A DNA stretch of 64,000 bases from CAIVVT01 sp963757265 (GTDB lineage: Bacteria; Acidobacteriota; Terriglobia; Bryobacterales; Bryobacteraceae). Made by a program: the position numbers and the translations under genes. Positions 37,273 through 46,989 of the stretch are shown here, one piece after another. The stretch's first letter is position 1, and each line of letters begins with the position of its first letter. The stretch spans positions 1,054,001 through 1,118,000 of the forward strand of contig CAVWRA010000006.1 of NCBI GenBank assembly GCA_963757265.1, given 5' to 3'. Below the pieces are notes generated by a model. It did not search any database, was not told where the DNA came from, and saw only the letters and a program-made list of their open reading frames with translations.

Positions 37273-37359
37273 ATGCACTGGATTGGGCCCATCCTCGTGG
37301 CAGTAGCCTATTTCGCGATCATGAAATGGGTGTTGCCGCGCCTCGGCGTGCCCACTTGA
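37273..37359 (+). CDS. Possible 28-residue membrane peptide
   Basis: A tiny frame: MHWIGPILVAVAYFAIMKWV then LPRLGVPT. It has one hydrophobic segment followed by a basic patch, a pattern seen in real small membrane proteins. The ribosome site is poor (GAAG about 5 bases before the ATG), so translation is not proven. It lies between DAHP synthase and mqnA on the same strand. I cannot name a family. Confidence 0.4.
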   Translation: MHWIGPILVAVAYFAIMKWVLPRLGVPT

Positions 37360-37560
37360 ATGGCCAACAACTGCGACGCCGGGTCCCGGCGTTCTCCCGA
37401 TCCTTCCATCCAAGCCCAGGCGTCGACGCCCGGAAAAACGGCCGCTGGCGCTCGATCCACCCCGGCTGGACAACGGCGCTGACAAGACTGCTTCCAGCGC
37501 GCCCGATCCGGTCCCTGAGCGCCGGGTGTTAAAATCACGCTTGAACCCTGGGGGCCGCTC

Positions 37561-38367
37561 CTGCATCAGCCCAAAGTTTGCGCGGTTAATTTCCTGAACA
37601 CGGCGCCGCTGGTTTACGGCATGGCCCACGGGCCGCAGCGCGGCGCCGTCGATCTGCAGTTCGCCGTGCCCAGCGAGTGCGCCCTGCGCGTCGAGTCCGG
37701 CGCCGCCGATGTGGGCCTCGTGCCGGTCATCGAAATGCAGCGCCAGGGGCTCACCGCCGTGCCGTCGATCGGTATCGCCTGCCGCGGCCCGGTGCGCAGC
37801 ATCCTGCTGATCTCCAAGACGCCGTTCGGCGGGATCCGCACGCTGGCCGGCGATTCGAACTCCCGCACCTCGGTCGAACTCGCGCGCATCGTCCTGGCGC
37901 GCCGCTACGGGGCGGAGCCCGTGGTGGCGCCCATGCCGCCGGACCTGGACTCGATGTTGGCGCAGGCCGACGCGGCCCTGCTGATCGGCGATTCCGCGCT
38001 GGCCGTGGATCCGGCCGCTGTGGGCCTGGCCGTGCTCGATCTCGGCGCGGAGTGGTTCGAGATGACCGGCCTGCCCTTCGTCTTCGCGCTGTGGGCCGGC
38101 CCCGCACGCCAGGTTAGCGCGGAACTCGCGGCCGTACTCGAAGCCTCATGTTCCTGCGGCCTGAGCCACATGGACCGCATCATTGAAGAAGAGGCCGCGC
38201 GGCGTCCGCTGCCGCGCCCGCTGATCGAACGCTATCTGACGGGCAATATCGTCTACCGGTTGGGCGAACGGGAACACGCGGGGCTGCAGTTGTACTTGCG
38301 CTACGCCCGCCAGATGGACGATCTTGTTCTTACCGAGGGACGCCTGCGCGGAGAGGCTGAGCGATGA
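37561..38367 (+). CDS. mqnA: Chorismate dehydratase MqnA
   Basis: MqnA removes water from chorismate to give 3-enolpyruvyl-benzoate, the first step of the futalosine route to menaquinone. The protein has KVCAVNFLNTAPLVYGM near the start, VPSECALRVESGAADVGLVP, and FALWAGP. The first ATG (37621) would cut off the conserved NFLNTAPL strand, so the true start is upstream. There no ATG, GTG or TTG is in frame after the TGA at 37516; CTG 37561 with GGGGG 6 bases before it is the best candidate. Length would then be 268 residues. Its stop overlaps the mqnC start by 4 bases. Confidence 0.85.
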   Translation: MHQPKVCAVNFLNTAPLVYGMAHGPQRGAVDLQFAVPSECALRVESGAADVGLVPVIEMQRQGLTAVPSIGIACRGPVRSILLISKTPFGGIRTLAGDSNSRTSVELARIVLARRYGAEPVVAPMPPDLDSMLAQADAALLIGDSALAVDPAAVGLAVLDLGAEWFEMTGLPFVFALWAGPARQVSAELAAVLEASCSCGLSHMDRIIEEEAARRPLPRPLIERYLTGNIVYRLGEREHAGLQLYLRYARQMDDLVLTEGRLRGEAER

Positions 38368-39399
38368 TGACGTCCGCCGAAGCCGTTCGACCTGTTTCGC
38401 AGCGACGATCTGATCGGGATCGGCATGGCCGCCGATGCCCTGCGCCGCAAGCTCCATCCCGAGGGCATCGTCAGCTATATCATCGACCGCAATATCAACT
38501 ACACCAACTTCTGCACCGAGTACTGCAGCTTCTGCGCCTTCTACCGGCCCATGGGCCACAAGGAAGGCTACGTCCACGGCCTCGACGTGATCCTCGAAAA
38601 AATTCAGGAGACGGTCGATCTGGGCGGCACGGGCGTGCTGATGCAGGGCGGCCTGCACCCCGATCTGAAAATCGAATGGTACGAGGAGCTGCTCAGCGCC
38701 ATCAAGCGCCGTTTCCCTCAGGTGTGGCTGCATTGCTTCTCCTCGCCCGAGATTCAGAACATCGCGCAGGTGAGCGGCCTGGACCTGAAAACGACCATCG
38801 CCCGCCTGCGCGACGCCGGTCTCGATTCGATCCCCGGCGGCGGCGCCGAGATCCTGCACGACGCGGTGCGCCAGCGCATCAGCCGCCTGAAATGCACGAC
38901 CCAGGAGTGGATCGACGTGCACCTCACAGCGCACAGGCTGGGCATGCGCACGACTGCCACGATGATGTTCGGCTGCGGCGAGACCATCGAGCAGAGAGTG
39001 GAGCATCTCGAGGTCGTGCGCCGCATCCAGGCCGATACGGGCGGATTCACGGCCTTCATCCCGTGGTCGTTCCAGCGCGAGAACACTTCGCTCGGCCGCG
39101 TCGTCAAGGAGGAGGCGACGGGCGTGGAATACCTGAAAACACTGGCGATTTCGCGGCTCTATCTGGAAGACGTGCTCAACGTTCAGTCGTCGTGGGTGAC
39201 GCAGGGCCTCAAGACCTGCCAGGTCGGGCTGCGCTTCGGCGGCAACGACGTCGGCAGCATCATGATCGAGGAGAACGTCGTCTCCGCGGCCGGCGCCCGC
39301 CATCGCGTCAGCGAGGAGGAGCTGCGCCGCATCATCCGCGACGCGGGCTTCATCCCCAAGCAGCGCGACACGCTGTACCGCACCTACTTTCTCAATTGA
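38364..39399 (+). CDS. mqnC: Cyclic dehypoxanthinyl futalosine synthase MqnC (one-base frameshift near start)
   Basis: A radical SAM enzyme of about 344 residues that cyclises dehypoxanthine futalosine on the way to menaquinone. The cluster motif is CTEYCSFCAFYRP. Other marks: YIIDRNINYTNFC, LMQGGLHPDLKIEWYEELL, IPGGGAEIL, MFGCGET. The first ATG, 38364, overlaps the mqnA stop. As given that frame fails after 7 codons at GTTCGAC 38385-38391; removing one base joins MMTSAEAV to DLFRSDDLIGIGMAADALRR, the normal N-terminus. Without that repair translation would have to start at ATG 38425 and lose about 20 conserved residues. Its 3' end overlaps the convergent TonB receptor gene by 8 bases. Confidence 0.92.
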
Positions 39400-41227
39400 G
39401 TCTGGCCGGGACCGCGATCTCGAGCCCGCCGATCACCGTGCGCCCGGGCATCACCACGTTGCGGATCTCCTGGTAACTCGTATTGGTTAAATTCGTGAGT
39501 TGGAGGAACGGCCGCACGAACCCGCGCGCCCGCGCCGCGTAGACGTCCCACACCACGTAGGCATTCTCGCCGACGCGCTGCAATGCGCCGATGCGCGTCC
39601 GCGCCGCGATGCCGCCCCGCAGCGTGCCGCTCCAGCCCGCCGTGGCGCTGTGAACGGGGTAGTAGAACGCGTATTCCGACTGCAGTCCGGGCGTGGGATC
39701 GGCGGAGCCGTGCAGCGCCGTGTATTTGAGATCCACCACCGACGCGCGCACGCGCCACGAGGCCGAAGTCTCCAGCCCCGTGAAGTTCAGCCGGTTGACG
39801 TTCATGGCCTGCCACGGATCAGCCGCCGAGGCGCGCGCGTAGTCGATGACGTCGCGGTCGCGGCGATCAAACAGCGTGGCCTGCAGGCGCAGACGCGCCG
39901 TCGCCTGATAGTCAACGCCGCCTTCGTAGCTCCACGCGCGCTCCGGTTGCAGGTTCGGATTACCGAGGTTCGCCGGGTCGTGATAATAGAGATCCGTGTA
40001 GTCGGGCAGCCGGAAAGCGCGGCTCACGCCGGCGCGCAGCTTGAGTCTGGAAGAAGCCCAAAAGCCGGCCGCGATCGACGGCGAGACCTCGCCCGGCAGG
40101 CCGTGATAAACCTCGTCGCGCAGCCCGGCAGAGAAGGAAAAGCGCTTTAGAACACGGACGTCCAGCGCCGCATAGGCGGCCGCGCGCATGCGGCTGTGCA
40201 GGCCCAGGTTCGACGAGTCGATCGAGTCGCCGAAACCCTCCGCGCCGTAGAAAAATGTCGCCGCACCGCGCAGCCTCCTGCGCCGCCGCAGCGCCGCCTG
40301 CCAGCTTTGCGAGACGTGGTCGTTCTGATAGATCTGAGGATCGTCGCGGAACAGCACGAACAGATCGCTGTTGCGGCGGTAAGCGAAGTCGGCTTCGGTG
40401 CTCTCGCCCAGGCTCTGGCGGATGTCGGCGAACCACGTCTTGGTCCGCTCCCACGACGGATAGTCGCCGTAGAACTGGTCGGCGCCGAAGGCGCGGTCGG
40501 CGAAACCCAGGTCGATGGCGGTGGCGCCCGGCTGCCATTGGTAGAGCGTGGACGAGCCGAGCGTGAAGTCGCGGTAATCGCGATCGAACTGGAAGCCCGA
40601 CGAGAAATCGCGGGAGAGAATGAGCTGCTCGCTCAGGTCGCCCAACACGCCGGCCAGCGACGCGCTTTCCTCGTTGATGCCCTCGTTACCCAGCGCCGAG
40701 CGGAAACGGAATTCGTCCTGGCCGGGCGGTGCGGTCACGATGTTCACCACGCCGCCCAGCGCGTCCGAGCCGTACAGCGACGAGCCCGCGCCGCGCAGAA
40801 TCTCCACCGATTGCACTTCATCCAGCGGCACAGTGAGATTCAGGTCGTGATGCGCCGTCTGCACGTCGTTCACCCGCATGCCGTTCACCAGGATCAGCGT
40901 CTGGCCGAACGTGGAGCCGCGGATCGACAGGTCGGCTTGCGTGCCGTCCGGCGCGCGCTGCTGCAGGTTGACGGACGGATCGAGCATCAGCGCATCGATC
41001 ACGTTCTGGTAGAGCAGCGTCTGGCCGCGCACCGGCGTCTGGCTGACGGCGCGGTCGGCCTCCTCGAGAGGAATCGGCTCATAGCTGCCGGTGACGACGA
41101 TCGTCTCCTGCTGCGCCGGCGGCGCGGTTGCGGCCGGCGAGGCCGGCGCGGCGGAGTCCGGCGCAGGCGCGGGAGGCGCCTGGGCGCACAGCGCGCCGGC
41201 GATCAAGATCATCAGCAGAAGCTTCAT
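39392..41227 (-). CDS. TonB-dependent outer membrane receptor (BtuB/CirA-like)
   Basis: 611 residues. A signal peptide (MKLLLMILIAGALCAQ) and a proline/alanine-rich spacer precede a TonB-box-like ETIVVTGS. The plug domain has DLSIRGSTFGQTLILVNGMR, VEILRGAGSSLYGSDALGGV and NIVTAPP. The remainder is an outer membrane beta barrel ending in an aromatic-rich strand region with LQLTNLTNTSYQEIRNVVMP. It imports a ligand such as a siderophore or cobalamin with TonB energy; ligand not shown. I looked for a cobalamin riboswitch upstream and did not find a credible one. It converges on mqnC. Confidence 0.92.
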   Translation of the reverse strand: MKLLLMILIAGALCAQAPPAPAPDSAAPASPAATAPPAQQETIVVTGSYEPIPLEEADRAVSQTPVRGQTLLYQNVIDALMLDPSVNLQQRAPDGTQADLSIRGSTFGQTLILVNGMRVNDVQTAHHDLNLTVPLDEVQSVEILRGAGSSLYGSDALGGVVNIVTAPPGQDEFRFRSALGNEGINEESASLAGVLGDLSEQLILSRDFSSGFQFDRDYRDFTLGSSTLYQWQPGATAIDLGFADRAFGADQFYGDYPSWERTKTWFADIRQSLGESTEADFAYRRNSDLFVLFRDDPQIYQNDHVSQSWQAALRRRRRLRGAATFFYGAEGFGDSIDSSNLGLHSRMRAAAYAALDVRVLKRFSFSAGLRDEVYHGLPGEVSPSIAAGFWASSRLKLRAGVSRAFRLPDYTDLYYHDPANLGNPNLQPERAWSYEGGVDYQATARLRLQATLFDRRDRDVIDYARASAADPWQAMNVNRLNFTGLETSASWRVRASVVDLKYTALHGSADPTPGLQSEYAFYYPVHSATAGWSGTLRGGIAARTRIGALQRVGENAYVVWDVYAARARGFVRPFLQLTNLTNTSYQEIRNVVMPGRTVIGGLEIAVPARLN

Positions 41228-41370
41228 TCAACGGGCGGGGCCGAACGGCAAGACTGTCCCAGTGCTTCGAGCCTTGCCTGCCATTGTCTCAGATCACGCC
41301 CCGGCGCCGATGGTCCGCGCCGGGCAGCGCGCTCCCGCATGTACGCTGAAAAGAGGCAGACTAAAACAAA

Positions 41371-42660
41371 TTGGGCGCTTTCTGGCAGCTTCTCCGCCGC
41401 AATCGCAACTATCGGGCCCTGTGGCTTGGCCAGACCGTCAGCGAGATCGGCGACCATTTCAACTCAATCGCCGTGCTGAGCCTGGCGTTGCACCTGACCG
41501 GCTCGGGACTGGCTCTGGGCGCGGTAATGATTGCGCGCGTGCTGCCCGCGGTGCTGGCCGGACCGGTGGCCGGCGTGGCGCTGGATCGTCTCGACCGGCG
41601 GAAGGTGATGATCTCGAGCGACCTGGTGCGCGCCGTCGTCGCCCTGGCGCACATCCTCCTGTTGACCTGGCGCCTGCCCTGGCTGCTGTGCGTTCTCAGC
41701 GGCATGCTGACCTTTGCTTCCCCGTTTTTCACCAGCGGCCGCGCAGCCATTCTGCCACGCATCACCTCGCCCGACGAACTGCATGCCGCCAACGCGCTGA
41801 CGCAGACCACTTCCTGGCTCACTCTAGCCATAGGGACGATGCTCGGCGGGATCAGCACGGCCCAGTTCGGCTACCGCGGCGCATTCGTCTTCAACGCCTT
41901 CTCATTCCTGGTGAGCGCGGCCGCCATCCAGGTGCTGCGCTCGCCGGAGGGCCACTTCCGGCCCGAGCTGTCCGGCGGCCAGCCGGCGCGCGAGTCGCAC
42001 TGGCAACTGTTCCGCGCGGGGCTCGCCTACATGCTCTCGAATCCCCTGATCCTCGCCATCGGCCTGCTGCAGATCGGATGGTCCTCCGGCGGCGGCGCGG
42101 CGCAGGTGCTGTTCACGTTGTTCGGCGAAGTCGTGTTCAAGCGCGGTTCCACCGCCACGGGCCTCATCTGGAGCGCGGCCGGCATCGGCCTGGTGCTGGG
42201 CGGACTGCTTTCGCAGCGCATCGGCGAGCGGCTGAGCTTCACCCAATACAAACACGCCGTCACGCTTTCGTTTTTAGTGATGGGACTCTCCTACACGGCC
42301 TTCAGCCTGATGCCCACCATCTGGGCGGCGATGATCTTCATCGCCCTGTCGCGGATCGCCATGGGGACCAATTCGGTGCTCAACCGGACCATCCTGCTGA
42401 CACACGTTCCGGATGCGTTGCGCGGGCGCGTTTTCACGAGCGTTGACGTGCTGTTGAACTCCAGCATGATGCTTTCGATGGGCGCGGCCGGCATCGCCTC
42501 CGTGCATTACTCGCCGCGCCAGATCGGCGTCGCCGCGGGCCTTCTGACCGCCTCCACGGCGCTGTTCTGGGCGTGGGCTAACGCCGCCGGCAAGTTGACC
42601 GAGCCGCCGAGGATCGAAGCGCCGGGCGAGACGGAGCGCCACGTCGTCACACCGTCGTGA
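41371..42660 (+). CDS. MFS transporter, EntS-like (MFS_3)
   Basis: 429 residues with about twelve hydrophobic segments. Marks: NYRALWLGQTVSEIGDHFN, the loop motif DRLDRRKVMISSDL between helices 2 and 3, and a second-half GLLSQRIGERL. This is the DUF894/EntS branch, which often exports siderophores or drugs. The start is TTG 41371 with a weak upstream site. It diverges from the TonB receptor with 143 bases between, so a shared siderophore role is possible but unproven. It converges on the ArnT-like gene. Confidence 0.88.
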   Translation: MGAFWQLLRRNRNYRALWLGQTVSEIGDHFNSIAVLSLALHLTGSGLALGAVMIARVLPAVLAGPVAGVALDRLDRRKVMISSDLVRAVVALAHILLLTWRLPWLLCVLSGMLTFASPFFTSGRAAILPRITSPDELHAANALTQTTSWLTLAIGTMLGGISTAQFGYRGAFVFNAFSFLVSAAAIQVLRSPEGHFRPELSGGQPARESHWQLFRAGLAYMLSNPLILAIGLLQIGWSSGGGAAQVLFTLFGEVVFKRGSTATGLIWSAAGIGLVLGGLLSQRIGERLSFTQYKHAVTLSFLVMGLSYTAFSLMPTIWAAMIFIALSRIAMGTNSVLNRTILLTHVPDALRGRVFTSVDVLLNSSMMLSMGAAGIASVHYSPRQIGVAAGLLTASTALFWAWANAAGKLTEPPRIEAPGETERHVVTPS

Positions 42661-42689
42661 CGGCGCCGGCACGCGATTCCGCCGCGTAA

Positions 42690-44486
42690 CTACGGTAGGT
42701 TCACGAACACGGGTTGATTCACGAAAAGGAATTTGCCCCCGCTCTGCGCGACTACGTGCAGCCGCTCGCGGCCCAGCAGCTTTTCGAAGCGTGCCACCTG
42801 CGGTTGTTCGGCCAGCAGGTAAGTCCGCTGCGGCTGGCTCCAGTAATCCGGCATTTGCGCGTCCGTCAGCCACACGTCGGGCGCGCCGGGCGCGTAGCTG
42901 CCGTACTCCAGGTTGTTGACGCGGCCGTTGAGGATCTTGGCACTCTTCACGTCGGCGTAGAAAAAGACCGAGCTGAACGTGTAGTACTGATCGTCGAACA
43001 CCACGCGCCCCGGCGGCGCTTGCTTCAAAGCCACGGCCAGCGGCTGGCTGCTCAGATACGGGTCGAAGGCGATCATGGCGACGCGCGCCGCGTTGCACAG
43101 CAGCACCATCGAGAATGCGATCAGCACGCAGCCCATCCGCCCGGGCTTGCGGAACCCCGCGTAAACAGCTACGCCGAAGGCCAATCCGGCCAGAATGAGC
43201 GGCGTCTTGAGATACGCGAAGGAGGCCAGCGTCAGGTCGCCCATGTGGCCCAGCGAGAGCGTGTACATCTCGGGATGCTCCCTGAGCGCGCGCGAGATGT
43301 CGCCCGGGGCGGGCATGTTCCAAACATTCGCCAGGATGAGCACGACCCCGGCCAGCGCCAGCGCGCACGCACCGCCGAGCACGCGGTTGCCGTAGCGGAT
43401 CCACGACGAGCCCTCGGCCATGGCGCAGCCGAGCAACAGCGCGACGGCGGGGTAAATGGGCAGCGAGTAGTACTCCTGCGTCGTCGAGAAACTGAAAAAC
43501 AGCATCACGAACCCGGCCAGACAAAGGCACAGCAGGCGCATGCGCGCGGCACGGTCCGGGCCGCGGTAAGGCAGCTTCACGAGCCGCGGCAGGTACACGC
43601 TCCAGGGGAAAAACCACAGCAGGTGGAATAGCCAGAAGAGGCTCCGTGGCACGGTGTCGTAGTCGCGCGGCCAGCGGCGGTTGAGAAAACGCAGCACGTG
43701 CTCGTTGATGAAGTAGAACCAGAAGAAGCCGTGGTATTGGCCCGGTCCGGCGTGCATTTCGAAGCTGAAATAAGGTGGGTTGGCGAGCGTGGCCAGGATG
43801 TGCCACGGCGCGGCTACCACGAGCATCAGGGCCAGGCCGCTGAACGGCCTCAGCCGGCGCCACGTGCGCGCCGCGAACAGTTGCCCCGATGCCAGCAAAT
43901 ACAGGCCCGCCGCGCCGAACGGGAACACGATGGCGATCAGGCCTTTCAACAACAGCCCCGCCCCGATGGAGGCCCAGGCGATATAGATCCACACGCGCGG
44001 GCGCGGCTCATCGGAGTCGAGCGCGCGCGCCAGGCCCCACATGGCGAGCGCGATGGTGCCCGTCAGCAAGATATCTGAGATCAGCACGCGCGTGAACAGA
44101 AACAGGCCGGCGAAGGTGCCGAACGCCAGCAGGGAGTAGAAACCTGTCGCCCGCCCGAAGGCCCAGCAGCCCATGGCCCCAACCAGCCATGCGATCACCA
44201 GAATTGCGATCACGATGGGCAGCCGCGCCGCCCAATCGTGCACGCCGAACACGGCGAACGAGCCGGCGATCATCCACCATTTCAGAGGCGGTTTCTCGAG
44301 GTAGATGATGCCGTCGAGCCGCGGCGTCACCCAGTCGCCGGATTCGAGCATGGTGCGCGAAATCTGCGCCTGCACGCCGTCAACGTCGTCCATCAGGTGC
44401 GGCGGCGGCATCAGCGTCGCCACGTAGATGGCGGCGACGAACGCGAGCGCGAGCCACAGCCCCGTACGGCGATCTGCAGGTTCCAT
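42690..44486 (-). CDS. ArnT-like GT-C glycosyltransferase (PMT/GT83)
   Basis: 598 residues with about a dozen membrane helices. First-loop acidic motif HLMDDVDGVQAQISRTML and the ArnT signature IIYLEKPPLKWWMIAG are present, with a soluble C-terminal part. ArnT-type enzymes take a sugar from undecaprenyl phosphate at the periplasmic face and put it on lipid A, protein or another acceptor. ATG 44486 lies 5 bases after the stop of the flippase-like gene, so the two are co-transcribed. It is the last gene of the minus-strand block that begins with the FkbH-like gene. Confidence 0.88.
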   Translation of the reverse strand: MEPADRRTGLWLALAFVAAIYVATLMPPPHLMDDVDGVQAQISRTMLESGDWVTPRLDGIIYLEKPPLKWWMIAGSFAVFGVHDWAARLPIVIAILVIAWLVGAMGCWAFGRATGFYSLLAFGTFAGLFLFTRVLISDILLTGTIALAMWGLARALDSDEPRPRVWIYIAWASIGAGLLLKGLIAIVFPFGAAGLYLLASGQLFAARTWRRLRPFSGLALMLVVAAPWHILATLANPPYFSFEMHAGPGQYHGFFWFYFINEHVLRFLNRRWPRDYDTVPRSLFWLFHLLWFFPWSVYLPRLVKLPYRGPDRAARMRLLCLCLAGFVMLFFSFSTTQEYYSLPIYPAVALLLGCAMAEGSSWIRYGNRVLGGACALALAGVVLILANVWNMPAPGDISRALREHPEMYTLSLGHMGDLTLASFAYLKTPLILAGLAFGVAVYAGFRKPGRMGCVLIAFSMVLLCNAARVAMIAFDPYLSSQPLAVALKQAPPGRVVFDDQYYTFSSVFFYADVKSAKILNGRVNNLEYGSYAPGAPDVWLTDAQMPDYWSQPQRTYLLAEQPQVARFEKLLGRERLHVVAQSGGKFLFVNQPVFVNLP

Positions 44487-44491
44487 CGTCT

Positions 44492-45484
44492 TCAGCCTGA
44501 GGAAGGGGTGCGGCGATGCCAGGCCAAACCGAGCAGCCCCCAGGAGGCGATGACGCTGAAATTCATCGCCTGGAACAGCAGGATGTAGGCGATCGCATCG
44601 GCCTGGCTGTAGCCGAATGGCGTCAACACGCTGACCGCGGCGAATTGGTAAATGCCGACGTAGCCGGGCGTCGATGGCAGCGCGCTGCCCAGGCCCAAAC
44701 CGGCGATGAGCAGGTACGTGACGGGGATGCTGAAGGAGATGCCGATCGAGCGCGCGCCGAGAATCACGGTCGTTCCTTCGAGGGCCCACAGCAACGTGGT
44801 GAACAGCAGGAACCGCGTCAGCCGGCCGCGGTCGTGGAAGCTGCGCACGCCGAGAATCGCCTGTCGCAGGGCGTGCTCGGCGCTCTCGCGCCAGCGCTGC
44901 GGCACCGGCAGCCGCGCCAGTATCCGGTGCCACAAGGTCTCGAAGACGGGGATCAGAACAATGGCCGCGACGCCCGCCAGGCCGATACCGCCGACCGGCC
45001 GTGCCGCGCCGGCCAGCCAGCCGGGCGTGACCGGCAGGGTCAGCAGGACTACGCCGGCGACGGCCAGCAGGAACAACGCATCGACCACGCGCTCAGAGAA
45101 GATGGTGGTCAGCACGAACACCTTGCTCATGCCCGTGCGCGCGCACACCATCAGCGTCCGCACCAGTTCGCCGGCGCGCGCCGGCAGCACGTTGTTGCCC
45201 AGATAACCCGCCGCCGTGGCCCAGAATGCCTCTGGAACTGAGACGCGCCGCTCGGCGGCAAGCACCACGCGCCAGCGCAGCGAACGCATCAGCAGATTGA
45301 TGGACGTCAGCGCCAGCACCAGCGCCACCAGCTCCAGCCGGGCCCCGCGCAGGATGGTCCACACCTGCCCCCACGCGATGCCGCGCAGCGCAAAGTACAG
45401 CAGCACGGCAGCCAGCGCCAGAGCGAAACCCCAATAGATCGCGTGCGGGCGGGGCGTTGCGGAGATCTCGTTCGATTCAGGCAT
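44492..45484 (-). CDS. Flippase-like membrane protein (LPG synthase TM family)
   Basis: 330 residues with about eight hydrophobic segments. The family motif around LRWRVVLAAERRVSVPEAFW, GYLGNNVLPARAGELVRTLM and FSERVVDALFLLAVAG is clear. This is the UPF0104/LPG_synthase_TM group: the membrane part of MprF without its catalytic domain. Members next to glycan genes are thought to move lipid-linked substrates across the membrane; that role is inference here. It pairs with the ArnT-like gene. Confidence 0.85.
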   Translation of the reverse strand: MPESNEISATPRPHAIYWGFALALAAVLLYFALRGIAWGQVWTILRGARLELVALVLALTSINLLMRSLRWRVVLAAERRVSVPEAFWATAAGYLGNNVLPARAGELVRTLMVCARTGMSKVFVLTTIFSERVVDALFLLAVAGVVLLTLPVTPGWLAGAARPVGGIGLAGVAAIVLIPVFETLWHRILARLPVPQRWRESAEHALRQAILGVRSFHDRGRLTRFLLFTTLLWALEGTTVILGARSIGISFSIPVTYLLIAGLGLGSALPSTPGYVGIYQFAAVSVLTPFGYSQADAIAYILLFQAMNFSVIASWGLLGLAWHRRTPSSG

Positions 45485-45732
45485 GCGACTGGAGTCGGGC
45501 GCGCAATCCAGTTACGCTCGCGCACAGCGTTCTCGCGGCGGGCCGCCGCGCGGCCAATGGCGGGGTGAAACCCTGGCGCGCCCGTGGCCCGGCGCGAACC
45601 TTCAGAATACCATCGGGTCCCGCGAGCAGCCGCGGGCGGGCGCCGGAAACACCAGCATTGCGCCGCTGGGCGGACAATTCCGGCGCAACGCCGTGTCGAG
45701 ACGGCAGTCGATTTGAGATCAATCCACCGCGT

Positions 45733-46989
45733 TCAGGAGCAAGGACTCGCGGCCGGCGCGGCCGTGGGCGGGACGCCGGCCGGCGCCACGGCGCTGAGAA
45801 ACGCCTCCTCCGTCGTCGGACATTGGATGGTGAGCCGAGCGGGCAGCGGGCGCAGCGGCACCCGGAACAGAACAATCGGCTTGTGCGCGGTGCGGTGGTA
45901 GCAGGTGAAACAGGAAGTGCTGCCACCTTGAGAGGCAAAACGGACCCGGATGTCTCGCGCGTACGCGCTTGCCCAAAGAGACCGGAAAGACTGCGTCGTC
46001 AGACTGCCGAAAACCTCGAGCGGAGTGCCGGAAAAACAGCAGAACGCGAGGTCGCCATTCGAGTAAACATTCGGAGAGCGGTGTGGCTTGGCGCAAGCGA
46101 GCGTTCCGCGCCGCATGAAATCGAGCCGCTTTGCCTGGGCCGGGCTCTCAGAAGCATAGGCGTAGCGGCTGAGATTGGACTTGACTGGCACAAGCTCGTC
46201 GTCAACGCTCGTTCCGGCGAAATCATGAGGGCACAGGCTCTTCAGGACAAACATGTCGGCGCCGACGTCCTGGGCCAGGCGCAGCAGATCGGGAAGCTGG
46301 TGTTCATTCTCGCGGTTGGCGAGCGTGCGGAATTCGATCGCTGGATAAGGCAGTTTCAGCCGCTCCCGGATCTTCACCAGCCGGCGCGCCGTGTCGAGGA
46401 CCTTGTCCAATCGTGCGCCCGCGCGGTACTTTTCGTGGGTTGCCTGGTCCACGCCGTCCACGCAAATGATCAGCACGCTGGGTTGCGCGGCAACCAGCGA
46501 TTCAAGCTGCCGCTCACTGTTGGCCACGGTGCCGTTCGTGCTGATGAGGCTCATGATGTCGTGGCGGGTGGCATACTCCAGCATCTCCGCCACGCGCGGG
46601 TGCATCAGCGGCTCGCCCCAGTCCCAGAACAGCATCATCATGAGCACGTCCCGCAGCTCGTCGATCGTACGGCGGTAGAGATCGAAGTCCAGGTGCTGTG
46701 CGGGACGGCCGAGCGCCTTGTTACCGGTCGGGCAGGCTGGGCAACTCAGGTTGCAGTAAGTCGTCACGCCGATGTGCAGGATGTGCGGCAGGGCCGGCAG
46801 CCGGTAGCCTAGGCGGCGATTGTCGATGATTTGAAGCGCCAGATTGCGCCTTCTGGCCGCAGTCAGCCGGCAGTCGTAGAGTACGCCTTCCTGCTCGATG
46901 GGCATTCTGTCGCGCGTAAGCAGATCCCAGGACAGCCGGGAAACGCCGCGCACCGAAGACGCCAAGCGGCTCACTGCGGAATGACTCAT
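45733..46989 (-). CDS. Radical SAM protein with SPASM-like C-terminus
   Basis: 418 residues. The cluster motif is C79-N-L-S-C83-P-A-C86 in TTYCNLSCPACPTGNKA, followed by WDWGEPLMHP and STNGTVAN. The C-terminal part has further cysteines (GTLACAKPHRSPNVYSNGD, FCCF, SCFTCYH), which fit auxiliary iron-sulphur sites of SPASM proteins. Such enzymes modify peptides, sugars or lipids by radical chemistry. It starts inside the stop of the next radical SAM gene upstream (4-base overlap), so the two work together. The substrate is not shown. Confidence 0.88.
   Translation of the reverse strand: MSHSAVSRLASSVRGVSRLSWDLLTRDRMPIEQEGVLYDCRLTAARRRNLALQIIDNRRLGYRLPALPHILHIGVTTYCNLSCPACPTGNKALGRPAQHLDFDLYRRTIDELRDVLMMMLFWDWGEPLMHPRVAEMLEYATRHDIMSLISTNGTVANSERQLESLVAAQPSVLIICVDGVDQATHEKYRAGARLDKVLDTARRLVKIRERLKLPYPAIEFRTLANRENEHQLPDLLRLAQDVGADMFVLKSLCPHDFAGTSVDDELVPVKSNLSRYAYASESPAQAKRLDFMRRGTLACAKPHRSPNVYSNGDLAFCCFSGTPLEVFGSLTTQSFRSLWASAYARDIRVRFASQGGSTSCFTCYHRTAHKPIVLFRVPLRPLPARLTIQCPTTEEAFLSAVAPAGVPPTAAPAASPCS

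Noticed and set aside
41228..41370. Cobalamin riboswitch upstream of the TonB receptor
   Set aside because: A CACTGGGAC word is near the right place, but the conserved GCCACTG box and the rest of the riboswitch core are missing.
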